The notes beneath the pieces are model-generated. The model saw nothing but the letters and a program-made list of their open reading frames with translations, was not told the DNA's origin and made no database searches. A stretch of 16,881 bases of DNA, from contig JACQUC010000004.1 in assembly GCA_016210495.1 (NCBI GenBank), positions 1-16,881 on the forward strand, in the 5' to 3' direction. Positions 6,713 to 13,206 of the stretch are shown piece by piece. The DNA comes from Chloroflexota bacterium. Its GTDB lineage: Bacteria > Chloroflexota > FW602-bin22 > JACPRP01. Within the stretch, counting starts at the first letter, position 1; each line of letters opens with the position of its first letter. Both the position numbers and the translations under genes were made by a program.

Positions 6713-6816
6713 GGCAGAACTGGCTCCGATTAACATTAGTCTCTCTAGGCAGAACTGGCTCCGATACTGAATAGTCTCTCCAGGCAGACTGGCTCCGATA
6801 AACAATAATCTCTTTA
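6713..6816 (+). repeat. three tandem 35-bp iterons at the left end of element B
   Basis: Units start at 6713, 6748 and 6783 (35, 35, 34 bp), each opening with GGCAGAACTGGCTCCGAT (the third lacks one A) and containing TCTCT near the end. A fourth, partial unit (GGCAGAACTGGCATATT) at 6817 begins the shared part of R1b; R1a keeps only this last partial unit. There are no unrelated spacers, so it is not CRISPR. Likely a protein-binding array. Confidence 0.8.
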
Positions 6817-6870
6817 GGCAGAACTGGCATATTTTAATGGGATTTGGCCAAGTTCCTCTGATCGAAACTC

Positions 6871-6899
6871 ATTATACTCTCTCGAATTAAAGCATGCAA
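6871..6899 (-). promoter_or_regulatory. outward promoter in R1b
   Basis: Minus-strand TTGCAT (6899-6894), 17 nt, TATAAT (6876-6871), conserved with R1a. It would transcribe leftward through the 35-bp iterons and across the tRNA fragment of element A. Confidence 0.45.
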
Positions 6900-7084
6900 C
6901 CGAGAATTCGAGAATACGGCTGTGGTGCATCACGTTTCTATGAGCCGGTACTAACGTGCCTGCGGTTGACCTGCCGTCCGGGTCGCACTGGAGCAACAGG
7001 TTTTGGCTTTCGTTGGCGCAGCCGGCAGTTCATCGTCAAGCGTAGCACTTACAGAGACTCGTTAGCCCTGCTGGCCCCTGGAAC

Positions 7085-7133
7085 TCTACGGTAGAATATT
7101 TTTCGGGTTTCGCGTAAAATAATCTACCGTAGA
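7085..7133 (+). promoter_or_regulatory. terminal hairpin of R1b ahead of the ATPase gene
   Basis: TCTACGGTAGA (7085-7095) and TCTACCGTAGA (7123-7133) pair over 11 bp; inner TATTTT and AAAATA extend the stem past one mismatch. It ends 9 nt before the GGAGGTGA at 7143-7150. It could attenuate transcription or control initiation, or be a binding site. Confidence 0.6.
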
Positions 7134-7154
7134 TATCGTATCGGAGGTGAAGCC

Positions 7155-8876
7155 TTGCTGCAACCTCTACCAGGCCTGTTCGTGGACCGAACCAGGGAAC
7201 TCGAAGAGTTTGATTCCGTTCTGACGAGCTTGGCGCGGGGAAGACGTCGACATTTGGCGCTTCTGGGTCTGCGCAGAATAGGCAAGACCGTCCTTCTGGA
7301 CGAGGTGCGCCGTCGGCACCCCGATTTTCCCACCTGCTACGTCGCCCTCGACGATATAGCCAGCAGTCCGGGGAACTTCGCCCTAAACTTCGTCGGTCAA
7401 CTCTTGGCTACGGCCACAACGGCTAAGAATCTCGACGCTCCGCTAGAGAGAACAGATGACGCGCTGCTTGTCATGGCGGCGACTTTGGATCAGAAGCTCG
7501 TTGGTCCGGTGAGAGAAATACGGGGCCATGTTGAAAACAACAACTACGGAGGGCTCATCACGGCAGTGATGAGGTTCCCGGATCATCTTTCAGAGGTCCT
7601 GGACATACCTCACCTGGTGATGATTGACGAGTTTCAGGACATCGTTAAGTTGATGCATTTCCCCGGGACGGGCAATCTCCTGGGAGCCTTTAGAGCAGCC
7701 TTGGATCGAAGAGGCAGAGTCGGCTACGTCGTGGCTGGCTCTCAGGTAACTACTCTTAGACGTCTTATCGGCGATAGCGAAAGCCCTCTTTTCACGCGGT
7801 TCGTTGACTTGCCGCTCAACCCATTTGGGTTAGAGGCAACCACCGAGTTGGCCACCGCGCTTTGGCAGCAGGAAGAGAACCGGTATGACCCGGATGCGGT
7901 GGTCAGGCTTTACAGGCTCTCGGGCGGTTGGCCTTTCTACATTTACGCGATAGCGGTGCGAGCGCAACAGATTGTCAGGGCATCGACTGGAATGGTCACG
8001 GATGAGATAATAGACCTAGCTTTTCAGGAAGAGCTGTTTGGACGGCTGACTCACGTCGGCCAGCACTGCTCGTATCTACGCAAGACTGCCACCCAGTCCG
8101 ATTCCGACGCGAAGACCAGCCTCCTGGAGGAAGTCCTGAAACAAGTAGCCGCACGCCAGCCTTTGGCGCGAGCAAGTCTCGTGCGACGATTGGTGCGGAG
8201 ATACAGCCAAACGGAAATCTATGTCGCCATCAATCGTTTGATCGACACCGACTTTATCTCCGAGGAGAACGGGACGATCACGTTACTGGACCCGGTCTTT
8301 GCTCTCTGGCTGGCAGCGGAGCCAATAAGATTAGACCCCCTGGGCAATCTTATGAAACAGCGGGCCGTTCGGAAGCTTATCGAATGGTATGAGCAGCGCC
8401 ACATCGAGGACCGCACTACGATGGGAGGGCTTTTCGAGAAGCGCGTGGAAAATCTGGTTCGACAATTCGCTGGCCAGGAGGTTGATGGCAAGTACTTTGG
8501 AGTCACTGAGCAGGTCATCCTTCCCAAGGTTCGCCAGGTACGACAACTCAAGGTACATGATCCCCACGGCGTCCACGGCGAAGGACCCGACGAATACGAG
8601 ATCGACCTTGTGACGAGTGGAGTCGGACAAGAAGATATGTGGGGAATCGAGTGTAAGCATAGAAGAGGGGCTGTGACGAGCAAGATGGTCAAGCGATTTG
8701 TCGATAGCGCTAGTGCTGTAGCCAACGCCGAAGCTCTTTCCTTTGCGAGGTTGTGGATCGTGACCAACAGAGGTATTAGAGGAGACGCTTTGACCACAAT
8801 CCGCGCCAAAGGCATCTTGGCCTCAGGAAGTCGGGACATCGACCAACTCGAGCATCTTCTCAGTAGGATGCGATGA
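7155..8876 (+). CDS. archaeal-type AAA ATPase with C-terminal PD-(D/E)XK nuclease domain
   Basis: A 573-aa protein. Residues 1-270 form a P-loop ATPase of the archaeal-ATPase type: FVDRTRELEEF at 9-19, Walker A GLRRIGKT at 38-45, Walker B LVMIDEFQD at 154-162, VVAGS at 192-196, and LSGGWPFYIY at 255-264. About 320-385 looks like a winged helix. The C-terminus (about 425-560) has a PD-(D/E)XK pattern: FEKRVENL with Glu429, EYEID with Asp484, and GIECK with Glu499 and Lys501, so the nuclease site appears intact. The TTG start has an excellent GGAGGTGA, 4 nt upstream. It is the first cargo gene after R1b. Such proteins are common in archaea and Chloroflexota with largely unknown roles; DNA processing or defence is an inference. 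Confidence 0.9.
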   Translation: MLQPLPGLFVDRTRELEEFDSVLTSLARGRRRHLALLGLRRIGKTVLLDEVRRRHPDFPTCYVALDDIASSPGNFALNFVGQLLATATTAKNLDAPLERTDDALLVMAATLDQKLVGPVREIRGHVENNNYGGLITAVMRFPDHLSEVLDIPHLVMIDEFQDIVKLMHFPGTGNLLGAFRAALDRRGRVGYVVAGSQVTTLRRLIGDSESPLFTRFVDLPLNPFGLEATTELATALWQQEENRYDPDAVVRLYRLSGGWPFYIYAIAVRAQQIVRASTGMVTDEIIDLAFQEELFGRLTHVGQHCSYLRKTATQSDSDAKTSLLEEVLKQVAARQPLARASLVRRLVRRYSQTEIYVAINRLIDTDFISEENGTITLLDPVFALWLAAEPIRLDPLGNLMKQRAVRKLIEWYEQRHIEDRTTMGGLFEKRVENLVRQFAGQEVDGKYFGVTEQVILPKVRQVRQLKVHDPHGVHGEGPDEYEIDLVTSGVGQEDMWGIECKHRRGAVTSKMVKRFVDSASAVANAEALSFARLWIVTNRGIRGDALTTIRAKGILASGSRDIDQLEHLLSRMR

Positions 8877-8890
8877 TCGGGACAGACTCG

Positions 8891-8935
8891 CCAAATTTGG
8901 AAGCTTGAGTTTCCAAAATGGGTCCATTTTGGAAA
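8891..8935. promoter_or_regulatory. palindromic operator-like sites before the nucleotidyltransferase gene
   Basis: TTTCCAAAATGG (8910-8921) and its exact reverse complement (8924-8935) face each other across 2 nt. The perfect palindrome CCAAATTTGG lies at 8891-8900. Both share a CCAAA/TTTGG core. The larger one ends 3 nt before the GGAGG of the next gene, so binding or folding there could control it. Confidence 0.6.
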
Positions 8936-8948
8936 GCGGAGGATCCAA

Positions 8949-9818
8949 ATGTTTGACTATGAGGCATCTAGGGCCAGCGCAGAAGTCTTATCCATTCGCG
9001 GTAAGCTCATCGCCGAAACTGTCGCCTTCGCGCGGAAAGGCAGCCAGTTGCCGGGGGTGGTTCGGATTGCCCTGATAGGCTCGTTGACCACGTCCAAACC
9101 CGACCCGAAGGACGCCGATTTGCTGGTGACGGCAACAGATGATGCAGACCTCGCGCCCTTGGCCACTTTGGGCCGCAGGCTCAAGGGGCGCGCACAGGGA
9201 ATGAACCTTGGGGCGGACATCTTCCTGTGCGACCCCCGGGGCAACTATCTTGGGCGCATCTGCAATTGGAAGGAGTGCGGCCCCGGCATACGCGCGAGTT
9301 GCGATGCCCTTCACTGCGGCCGAAGGCACTACCTGCACGACGACTTCGCGGACATTAAGCTGGACCGAAGCCTCATCCTCGCTCCACCACTGGAGTTGTG
9401 GCCGACATTTGTGGCTCGGGTTCCGTTACCTGAAGACCTCAGGCGGGCCCTGGCTTCCGACCCGAGCATTGGGGCAAGGTCAATGGAGGCGAGAGGCCGA
9501 GGAGTCAAAACCGTTCAGGAGGAAAAGGGCGATGGCCTCGTGTTCGCAGCGCACAACCACCACGGCGCCGACTGTGGCACGCCGCCAGCGATAGACGAGA
9601 ACGTCCCCAGCCAATACATCGGCTACTTTGAGAACTCCTACGGTGAGCAAGCCATATTCGTTTACGAGCGCGATTCCGGTCGGGCTACCCTTCGAATGGG
9701 CGACTACGGATGGGATCACCCCATCCAGGTCGTCGATGGCGGGGCGATAGGGGTGGTACTGACCCCGGCCGAGTTGCTCTGGCTGCAGGCGTGCTGGCTC
9801 GCAGCGACGGGAAGGTAA
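8949..9818 (+). CDS. nucleotidyltransferase-fold protein with Cys cluster and extra C-terminal domain
   Basis: A 289-aa protein. Residues 30-95 match the minimal nucleotidyltransferase pattern: GS at 44-45, then DAD at 55-57 and a third Asp at 90 (GADIFLCD), so the metal-binding triad is present. Cysteines at 94, 105, 110, 118 and 123 form a cluster that could bind zinc. The block to about 165 (ending LELWPTFVARVPLPEDL) looks like a complete domain. Residues 222-289 (YIGYFENSYGEQAIFVYERD ... LLWLQACWLAATGR) look like a separate small domain, with a low-complexity join between, suggesting fusion. ATG at 8949 with GGAGG 6 nt upstream. It follows the ATPase gene by 72 nt on the same strand. The substrate is unknown; nucleotidyl modification of a partner, as in MNT antitoxins, is one option. 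Confidence 0.75.
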   Translation: MFDYEASRASAEVLSIRGKLIAETVAFARKGSQLPGVVRIALIGSLTTSKPDPKDADLLVTATDDADLAPLATLGRRLKGRAQGMNLGADIFLCDPRGNYLGRICNWKECGPGIRASCDALHCGRRHYLHDDFADIKLDRSLILAPPLELWPTFVARVPLPEDLRRALASDPSIGARSMEARGRGVKTVQEEKGDGLVFAAHNHHGADCGTPPAIDENVPSQYIGYFENSYGEQAIFVYERDSGRATLRMGDYGWDHPIQVVDGGAIGVVLTPAELLWLQACWLAATGR

Positions 9819-9846
9819 CCCGAAGTCCCCTATTCATACCTTACCT

Positions 9847-10171
9847 CTATGCCATCGGTCTTATCCAGTCGGAAAAGGAGACAAATCGCTTTGTCGAATC
9901 ACTCTCTGAGGGCACCTTCTTGGCTAGCTTCTTATACTTTCTCAAGAGATAGCTCTCAAGATCGTCGGGGAAGACGAAGGCGATGCCAGAGGTCATGTTG
10001 AAATCATCAAAGGGAACAACCCTAAGAAACAGCAATGAGCCGACGATGGCAGTTTGGCTGAAACCGACATCCGTAAGCTTAACATCTTCCCTCTCGCTCA
10101 AAAGGTCACGCAACGTGAGGCTGTGATCTGACTTGGAAACGGCCACGATTCTGAACAGAGACGTGTAGGAA
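9847..10171 (-). pseudogene. 3' part of a hypothetical gene split by the IS
   Basis: C-terminal portion of a minus-strand gene. Reading on from the target duplication gives S-Y-T-S-L-F-R-I-V, then AVSKSDHSLTLRDLLSERED and a C-terminus ending FSDWIRPMA. Joined to the part at 11607-11829 with one copy of the target duplication it gives a 182-aa frame with no internal stop. The middle (FRIVAV..LTLRDLL..VGSLLFLRVVPFDDF) has the look of a small beta-barrel, but I cannot name a family. As it stands it lacks a start unless the internal GTG at 10146 is used (99 aa). Confidence 0.75.
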
Positions 10172-10172
10172 G

Positions 10173-10193
10173 AGACAAAGGCATCCAGTATCT
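10173..10193. repeat. target-site duplication, left copy
   Basis: This 21-bp sequence (AGACAAAGG...AGTATCT) recurs exactly at 11607-11627 on the other side of the IS. One base on each side also matches, so the exact repeat is 23 bp (10172-10194 and 11606-11628), and the true duplication depends on where the IS ends are drawn (15 to 23 bp). Confidence 0.85.
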
Positions 10194-10206
10194 CATACGC
10201 ATCAAC

Positions 10207-10235
10207 TTAACGGAAAGAAGTCCTTCTGGTATACT
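10207..10235 (+). promoter_or_regulatory. transposase promoter
   Basis: TTAACG (10207-10212), 17 nt, TATACT (10230-10235). The -35 overlaps the inner edge of the left inverted repeat, so bound transposase would repress it. The predicted start is near 10242. Confidence 0.55.
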
Positions 10236-10274
10236 GGGAGCTACCACACCACCCAGTGCCCCAGAAGGAGCTTC
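10217..10274 (+). promoter_or_regulatory. hairpin that hides the transposase ribosome site in read-through RNA
   Basis: GAAGTCCTTCTGG (10217-10229) pairs with CCAGAAGGAGCTTC (10261-10274) with one bulge; ACTGGG (10233-10238) and CCCAGT (10252-10257) form an inner stem. The right strand contains the AAGGAG ribosome site at 10265-10270. RNA started at the IS promoter (about 10242) lacks the left strand, so only RNA entering from outside would be blocked. Confidence 0.6.
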
Positions 10275-10276
10275 AC

Positions 10277-11593
10277 GTGGCAAGTATACCACAGGTGGCT
10301 GAGGTTTTGAACAACGTGTTCAGTCGCTATGCCGAAGAGGCCGCTCGTTCAACGGGGTTCGTGCACAGAGCCCGCAAGTTTAGCGGGGCGACTTTCGCCC
10401 AAACGCTCGTATTTGGTTGGCTGAGATCTGCGGACTCAAGCCTGAGTAGCCTGACTCAAATGGCGGCTGCTGTGGGCGTTGGCATTAGTAACCAGGGGCT
10501 TGACCGTCGGTTTACGGAGGCCGCGGCAAAGTTTATGAAGGAGATACTGCAAGGGGCGGCCGCGCAGGTGATCGTCTCGGACCCGGTATCCATCCCTCTG
10601 CTGCAGCGGTTCAATGGGGTCTTTGTGCAGGATAGTTCCGCCATCATTCTGCCCAACGAACTCAGCGAGGTGTGGAGAGGCAACGGAAGTAGAACTGGAG
10701 ATGGGGAGTCGAGCCTCAAGATCCAGGTGCGGCTTGATCTGAGCACAGGAGGACTGGTAGGGCCGTTGCTAGAAGCTGGGCGCTGCCACGACAATCGCTC
10801 GTCTATGCAGAATATGCCATTGCCTGCTGGGGCGTTGCGAATAGCCGACTTAGGCTATTTCAGCCTGGATAGGCTAGAGGCAATGGAGGAAAACGGGGTT
10901 TTCTACCTCAGTAGGCTAAAGGTGCAAACGTCAGTGTTCTCGGAAGAAGGAAATCGCCTAGATCTCTTGCAGCTACTGGAAGAGGCGGGGCCAGAGGAGG
11001 TAGACTTGCCCATCCTGCTTGGTGGCAGCCATCGGCTGAGGACGAGACTGCTGGCAGTGCGTGTGCCTCCCGAGGTGGCAAATGAGAGGCGGCGTCGTAT
11101 GCGCAGGGCAGCCAAGGTGCGAGGCCAAACCATAAGCAAGAGAGCTCTGAGACTGGCGGAATGGACGATCCTGGTAACTAACGCCCCGAAGGAGAAGCTC
11201 AGCATGGACGAGGCATTGATAATGCTGCGCGCCCGGTGGCAGATCGAACTGCTATTCAAGTTGTGGAAACAGCACGGGCAGATTGATGAGTCGCGCAGCA
11301 CGAACCCGTGGCGGATTCTGTGCGAGGTGTATGCCAAGTTGACAGCCGTGGTCATTCAACACTGGCTGAGCCTAGTGGGAGCTTGGAAGTATCCGGACCG
11401 CAGCCTCGTAAAAGCCGCACAGACAGTACGCGCATTTGCCATAACGCTGGCAAGCGCGATGGCCGACACCGTGGCACTTGCCGTCGTCATCGGCCAGATC
11501 GCAAAATGCCTGGCACTAGGTTGTCGGATGAATTCCCGAAAGAACAAACCAAACACCTATCAACGGCTGCTCGGCGTCAGCCACGCAGCTTAA
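10277..11593 (+). CDS. IS4-family DDE transposase
   Basis: Cut-and-paste transposase of 438 aa. It shows the three acidic positions of the IS4 type: Asp in VFVQDSS, Asp in RIADLGYF, and Glu in the YREK-like motif RWQIELLFKLWK (R-x3-E-x6-K; the leading Tyr is not seen). The start chosen is GTG at 10277, 6 nt after AAGGAG; an in-frame GTG at 10256 would add seven residues but has no ribosome site and lies in the leader hairpin. The C-terminus runs to within the right inverted repeat, as is usual for compact insertion sequences. No frameshift or internal stop, so the enzyme is probably functional. Confidence 0.93.
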   Translation: MASIPQVAEVLNNVFSRYAEEAARSTGFVHRARKFSGATFAQTLVFGWLRSADSSLSSLTQMAAAVGVGISNQGLDRRFTEAAAKFMKEILQGAAAQVIVSDPVSIPLLQRFNGVFVQDSSAIILPNELSEVWRGNGSRTGDGESSLKIQVRLDLSTGGLVGPLLEAGRCHDNRSSMQNMPLPAGALRIADLGYFSLDRLEAMEENGVFYLSRLKVQTSVFSEEGNRLDLLQLLEEAGPEEVDLPILLGGSHRLRTRLLAVRVPPEVANERRRRMRRAAKVRGQTISKRALRLAEWTILVTNAPKEKLSMDEALIMLRARWQIELLFKLWKQHGQIDESRSTNPWRILCEVYAKLTAVVIQHWLSLVGAWKYPDRSLVKAAQTVRAFAITLASAMADTVALAVVIGQIAKCLALGCRMNSRKNKPNTYQRLLGVSHAA

Positions 11594-11606
11594 GTTGATG
11601 CGTATG

Positions 11607-11627
11607 AGACAAAGGCATCCAGTATCT
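11607..11627. repeat. target-site duplication, right copy
   Basis: Exact copy of 10173-10193 immediately outside the right inverted repeat. Its reading frame continues the N-terminal half of the interrupted gene (REKEILDAFVS). Confidence 0.85.
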
Positions 11628-11829
11628 CTTTCTCCCTCTCATCTTTCCCGCCGATCTCTTCCCGATACAGCTCGATGGCGTTCTTCTTGCCCGTCCTATA
11701 TTCGAAGAGAGCAAAATCCATAAATGCGTTTGTCTCGTTCTCGCTGTCGAAGACGAAAACCCCTCCTCGGACCGTACCGAGCAGGCGACCTGTGCCGTCA
11801 AGTCCGTCCGCTTTGACGTACTTCTCCAT
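11607..11829 (-). pseudogene. 5' part of a hypothetical gene split by the IS
   Basis: N-terminal portion of the interrupted minus-strand gene. It starts MEKYVKADGLDGTGRLLG at an ATG (11829) and runs to KEKE-type charged residues before the insertion point in ILDAFVS. A hydrophobic-aromatic stretch GGVFVFDSENETNAFMDFALF is followed by a basic/acidic helix. Without the rest (9847-10171) about 75 residues plus a few from the IS would be made. No strong ribosome site is seen. Function unknown; the gene was intact until the insertion. Confidence 0.75.
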
Positions 11830-11984
11830 AATCTTGCTGCTCAGCTCTCTGGAGATTCTCCTGCATTGCTATTATTTCTCAAGAGTAGAGGCCACAGCAC
11901 ACTCCTTTTAACAAGAACGTCTTGATAATCTATCAGCATATCTTCCTACCTGGATAGAGGACGATGTGACGCCCCAGCGTCGGT
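11830..11984. other. intergenic stretch upstream of the interrupted gene
   Basis: About 155 bp with no convincing gene. On the minus strand it would hold the promoter of the interrupted gene; an AAGGAG followed by a six-codon frame near 11880-11910 is probably chance. CAAGACGTTCTTG (11912-11924) is a near-palindrome. Confidence 0.3.
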
Positions 11985-12416
11985 TCAGTGGAGGTACACC
12001 TCGGCCGAGACCTGGAAGGCATCTTCGGGGGTGCCGAGGAACTCTCCAGAGGGAAAGACCGACAACTCGTAGCGTTCGTTGCTGTAGGTGTAGAAGGCAA
12101 AGCCCCAGCGCTGCTCGTCGCCGAAGTAGCACAAGCGGCACAGATGCACCGGGGTGTTGCGCAGTCGGTCCAGGTGCTCCTCGCGCGTTGCCGGCCAATC
12201 CGGCGGCGGCCAGTTTGGCCCTAGCGGCTCGGTCTCGGTGTACGCATCGATGTAACAGAACTGGCCGCGGAAGCGGATATCGAGCCGGGTGTACCGGCCG
12301 GAAAAGTGCTCCTCCGCGGAGCTGCGGATGCGTTGCTCCGCACGTCGCTGAACTGCATCCGGAATGCGCACGTCTCTGGAGCCAGGATCGAAAGTCAACA
12401 CTTTTTTGGCCGGCAT
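11985..12416 (-). CDS. conserved hypothetical protein, 143 aa
   Basis: It begins MPAKKVLTFDPGSRDVRIPD and has a dense, well-ordered core: RYTRLDIRFRGQFCYIDAYT, PPPDWPATREEHLDRLRN, HLCRLCYFGDEQRWGFAFYTY and YELSVFPSGEFLGTPEDAF. The pattern of aromatic and Gly/Pro residues is like a conserved family of unknown function seen in Chloroflexota and cyanobacteria (recalled, not searched). It has no membrane segment or signal peptide. ATG start at 12416, with only a weak ribosome site. It follows the next minus-strand gene by 62 nt and is probably co-transcribed with it. Function unknown. Confidence 0.75.
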   Translation of the reverse strand: MPAKKVLTFDPGSRDVRIPDAVQRRAEQRIRSSAEEHFSGRYTRLDIRFRGQFCYIDAYTETEPLGPNWPPPDWPATREEHLDRLRNTPVHLCRLCYFGDEQRWGFAFYTYSNERYELSVFPSGEFLGTPEDAFQVSAEVYLH

Positions 12417-12478
12417 TCTGGCCGCCTACCTGGCAGACCCAGGAAGACTTGCCGTCACTCCGATCTCGTCACCCTGGC

Positions 12479-12847
12479 CTACAGCCCGACCGTGTCCATC
12501 CGCTTGAGGAGGGCCTGCTTCCCCGGGTTCAGAGCGCGAAGCTCCGCCACGCGCGCACTGAACAGCTCGGTTTTCCCGCTCCGAACGGACAGGTCTCGAA
12601 GGTCCTTCAAGCATTGGATAGCCTGATCGTACTCCGCGGCCTTCTTCGCCTCGATAAGCACCTTGACCCGAGCCCAGATATCCTCATCACGACCCACGAG
12701 CGTGTCGAGGTACTTCGCCCTCGCCTCCGCCTCCTCTTGCTCGCGACGCGCTCGCTCTCTGGCTTCGCGTTCCGCTTCTTCGCGGTGCCTCACCTCCGCG
12801 TGTTTCTCCGTGCTATAAACTCGTAGTATTGATTTTCGCTCATTCAA
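12479..12847 (-). CDS. coiled-coil conserved hypothetical protein, possibly a truncated C-terminus
   Basis: A 122-aa protein with a highly charged helix (EEAEREARERARREQEEAEA, about 22-43), then a compact domain (WARVKVLIEAKKAAEYDQAI... to ALLKRMDTVGL). The tail resembles the C-terminus of larger proteins that accompany SWIM zinc-finger genes (from memory, weak). The frame starts at a TTG (12847) with no good ribosome site. A coding-like frame upstream ends at 12840, overlapping this start, so the two may be parts of one frameshifted gene. Function unknown. Confidence 0.6.
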   Translation of the reverse strand: MNERKSILRVYSTEKHAEVRHREEAEREARERARREQEEAEARAKYLDTLVGRDEDIWARVKVLIEAKKAAEYDQAIQCLKDLRDLSVRSGKTELFSARVAELRALNPGKQALLKRMDTVGL

Positions 12848-12941
12848 CTACCCTATGCAGGACTTTTTGTGCTTCTTGCCGCTGGCGTTCCTGGCGTATC
12901 AGGTCACCGCTGCGACGAATCACTTCCGAATTGGCTGTCCC
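12840..12941 (-). pseudogene. possible N-terminal remnant in another frame
   Basis: The frame reads ANSEVIRRSGDLIRQERQRQ and ends VLHRVVE before TGA. It has the same amphipathic charged-helix style as the start of the 12479-12847 gene and runs straight into it. It looks like the upstream part of that gene after a frameshift and truncation, but it is only about 33 codons. Confidence 0.35.
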
Positions 12942-13206
12942 TCAATCTCCAATAGAAGCGGGCAATCAGCAGATTTCCCTTCAAGTGAGAAGTTCTGACC
13001 CAAGGAAGGCAGTTTGGCAATATGCACCCAAGCATGCTATCATTCTACCATACTTGAACCCAGCAGTGGCGAAGGCAACCGCGAACGGTAGCGCACTTGG
13101 CGAAGGTTAGCCAACCAGGGGATGCACGAGCCGATGGCTTAGACAAACGGATATTCGAACGAACCAGGACGCTATGACCAGGTTGCCCAAGCTCATTGAG
13201 GTGACG
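12942..13206. other. divergent intergenic region
   Basis: About 265 bp between the leftward and rightward hypothetical genes. It contains a rightward promoter candidate (13014-13043). No other structure is clear. AAGGCAGTTTGGCAATAT (13006 onward) faintly resembles the start of R1 but the match does not extend. Confidence 0.4.
13014..13043 (+). promoter_or_regulatory. promoter candidate for the 13207 gene
   Basis: TTGGCA (13014-13019), 18 nt, TATCAT (13038-13043). Five of six and four to five of six bases fit the consensus hexamers. It is about 165 nt ahead of the chosen start. Confidence 0.4.

Larger units (their letters stand above)
6804..7146 (+). repeat. repeat R1, copy b (left part of element B)
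   Basis: A ~343-bp counterpart of 5639-5972. It runs from the last 35-bp iteron to the ribosome site of the ATPase gene. It holds the leftward TTGCAT-N17-TATAAT pair and the terminal 11-bp hairpin. A 66-aa frame (6894-7094) is not kept in copy a and is probably not coding. Confidence 0.8.
10194..11606 (+). mobile_element. IS4-family insertion sequence, about 1.41 kb
   Basis: Terminal inverted repeats CATACGCATCAACTTAA (10194-10210) and the exact reverse complement (11590-11606) bound one transposase gene. The CATCAACTTAA core of the ends is like that of IS231-type members of the IS4 family (from memory). The inverted repeat could be counted as 20 bp because the flanks begin TCTC/GAGA. It sits inside a minus-strand hypothetical gene with a long direct repeat, and both ends and the transposase frame are intact, so the insertion looks recent and possibly active. 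Confidence 0.93.

Noticed and set aside
6713..6816. CRISPR array
   Set aside because: The units are contiguous, the variable parts are alike rather than unrelated spacers, there are only three, and no cas gene is present.
6894..7094. 66-aa plus-strand frame within R1b
   Set aside because: The frame is not maintained in R1a, where stops and indels interrupt it.
8219..8839. Minus-strand frame opposite the ATPase gene
   Set aside because: Serine/leucine-rich shadow of a gene with firm Walker and nuclease motifs.
11966..12826. 286-codon plus-strand frame
   Set aside because: It spans two minus-strand genes and their gap, is Arg/Pro/Ser-rich, and has no motif.
13006..13060. Further R1 copy before the 13207 gene
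   Set aside because: The similarity is limited to about 18 bases and does not extend; the R1 end hairpin is missing.
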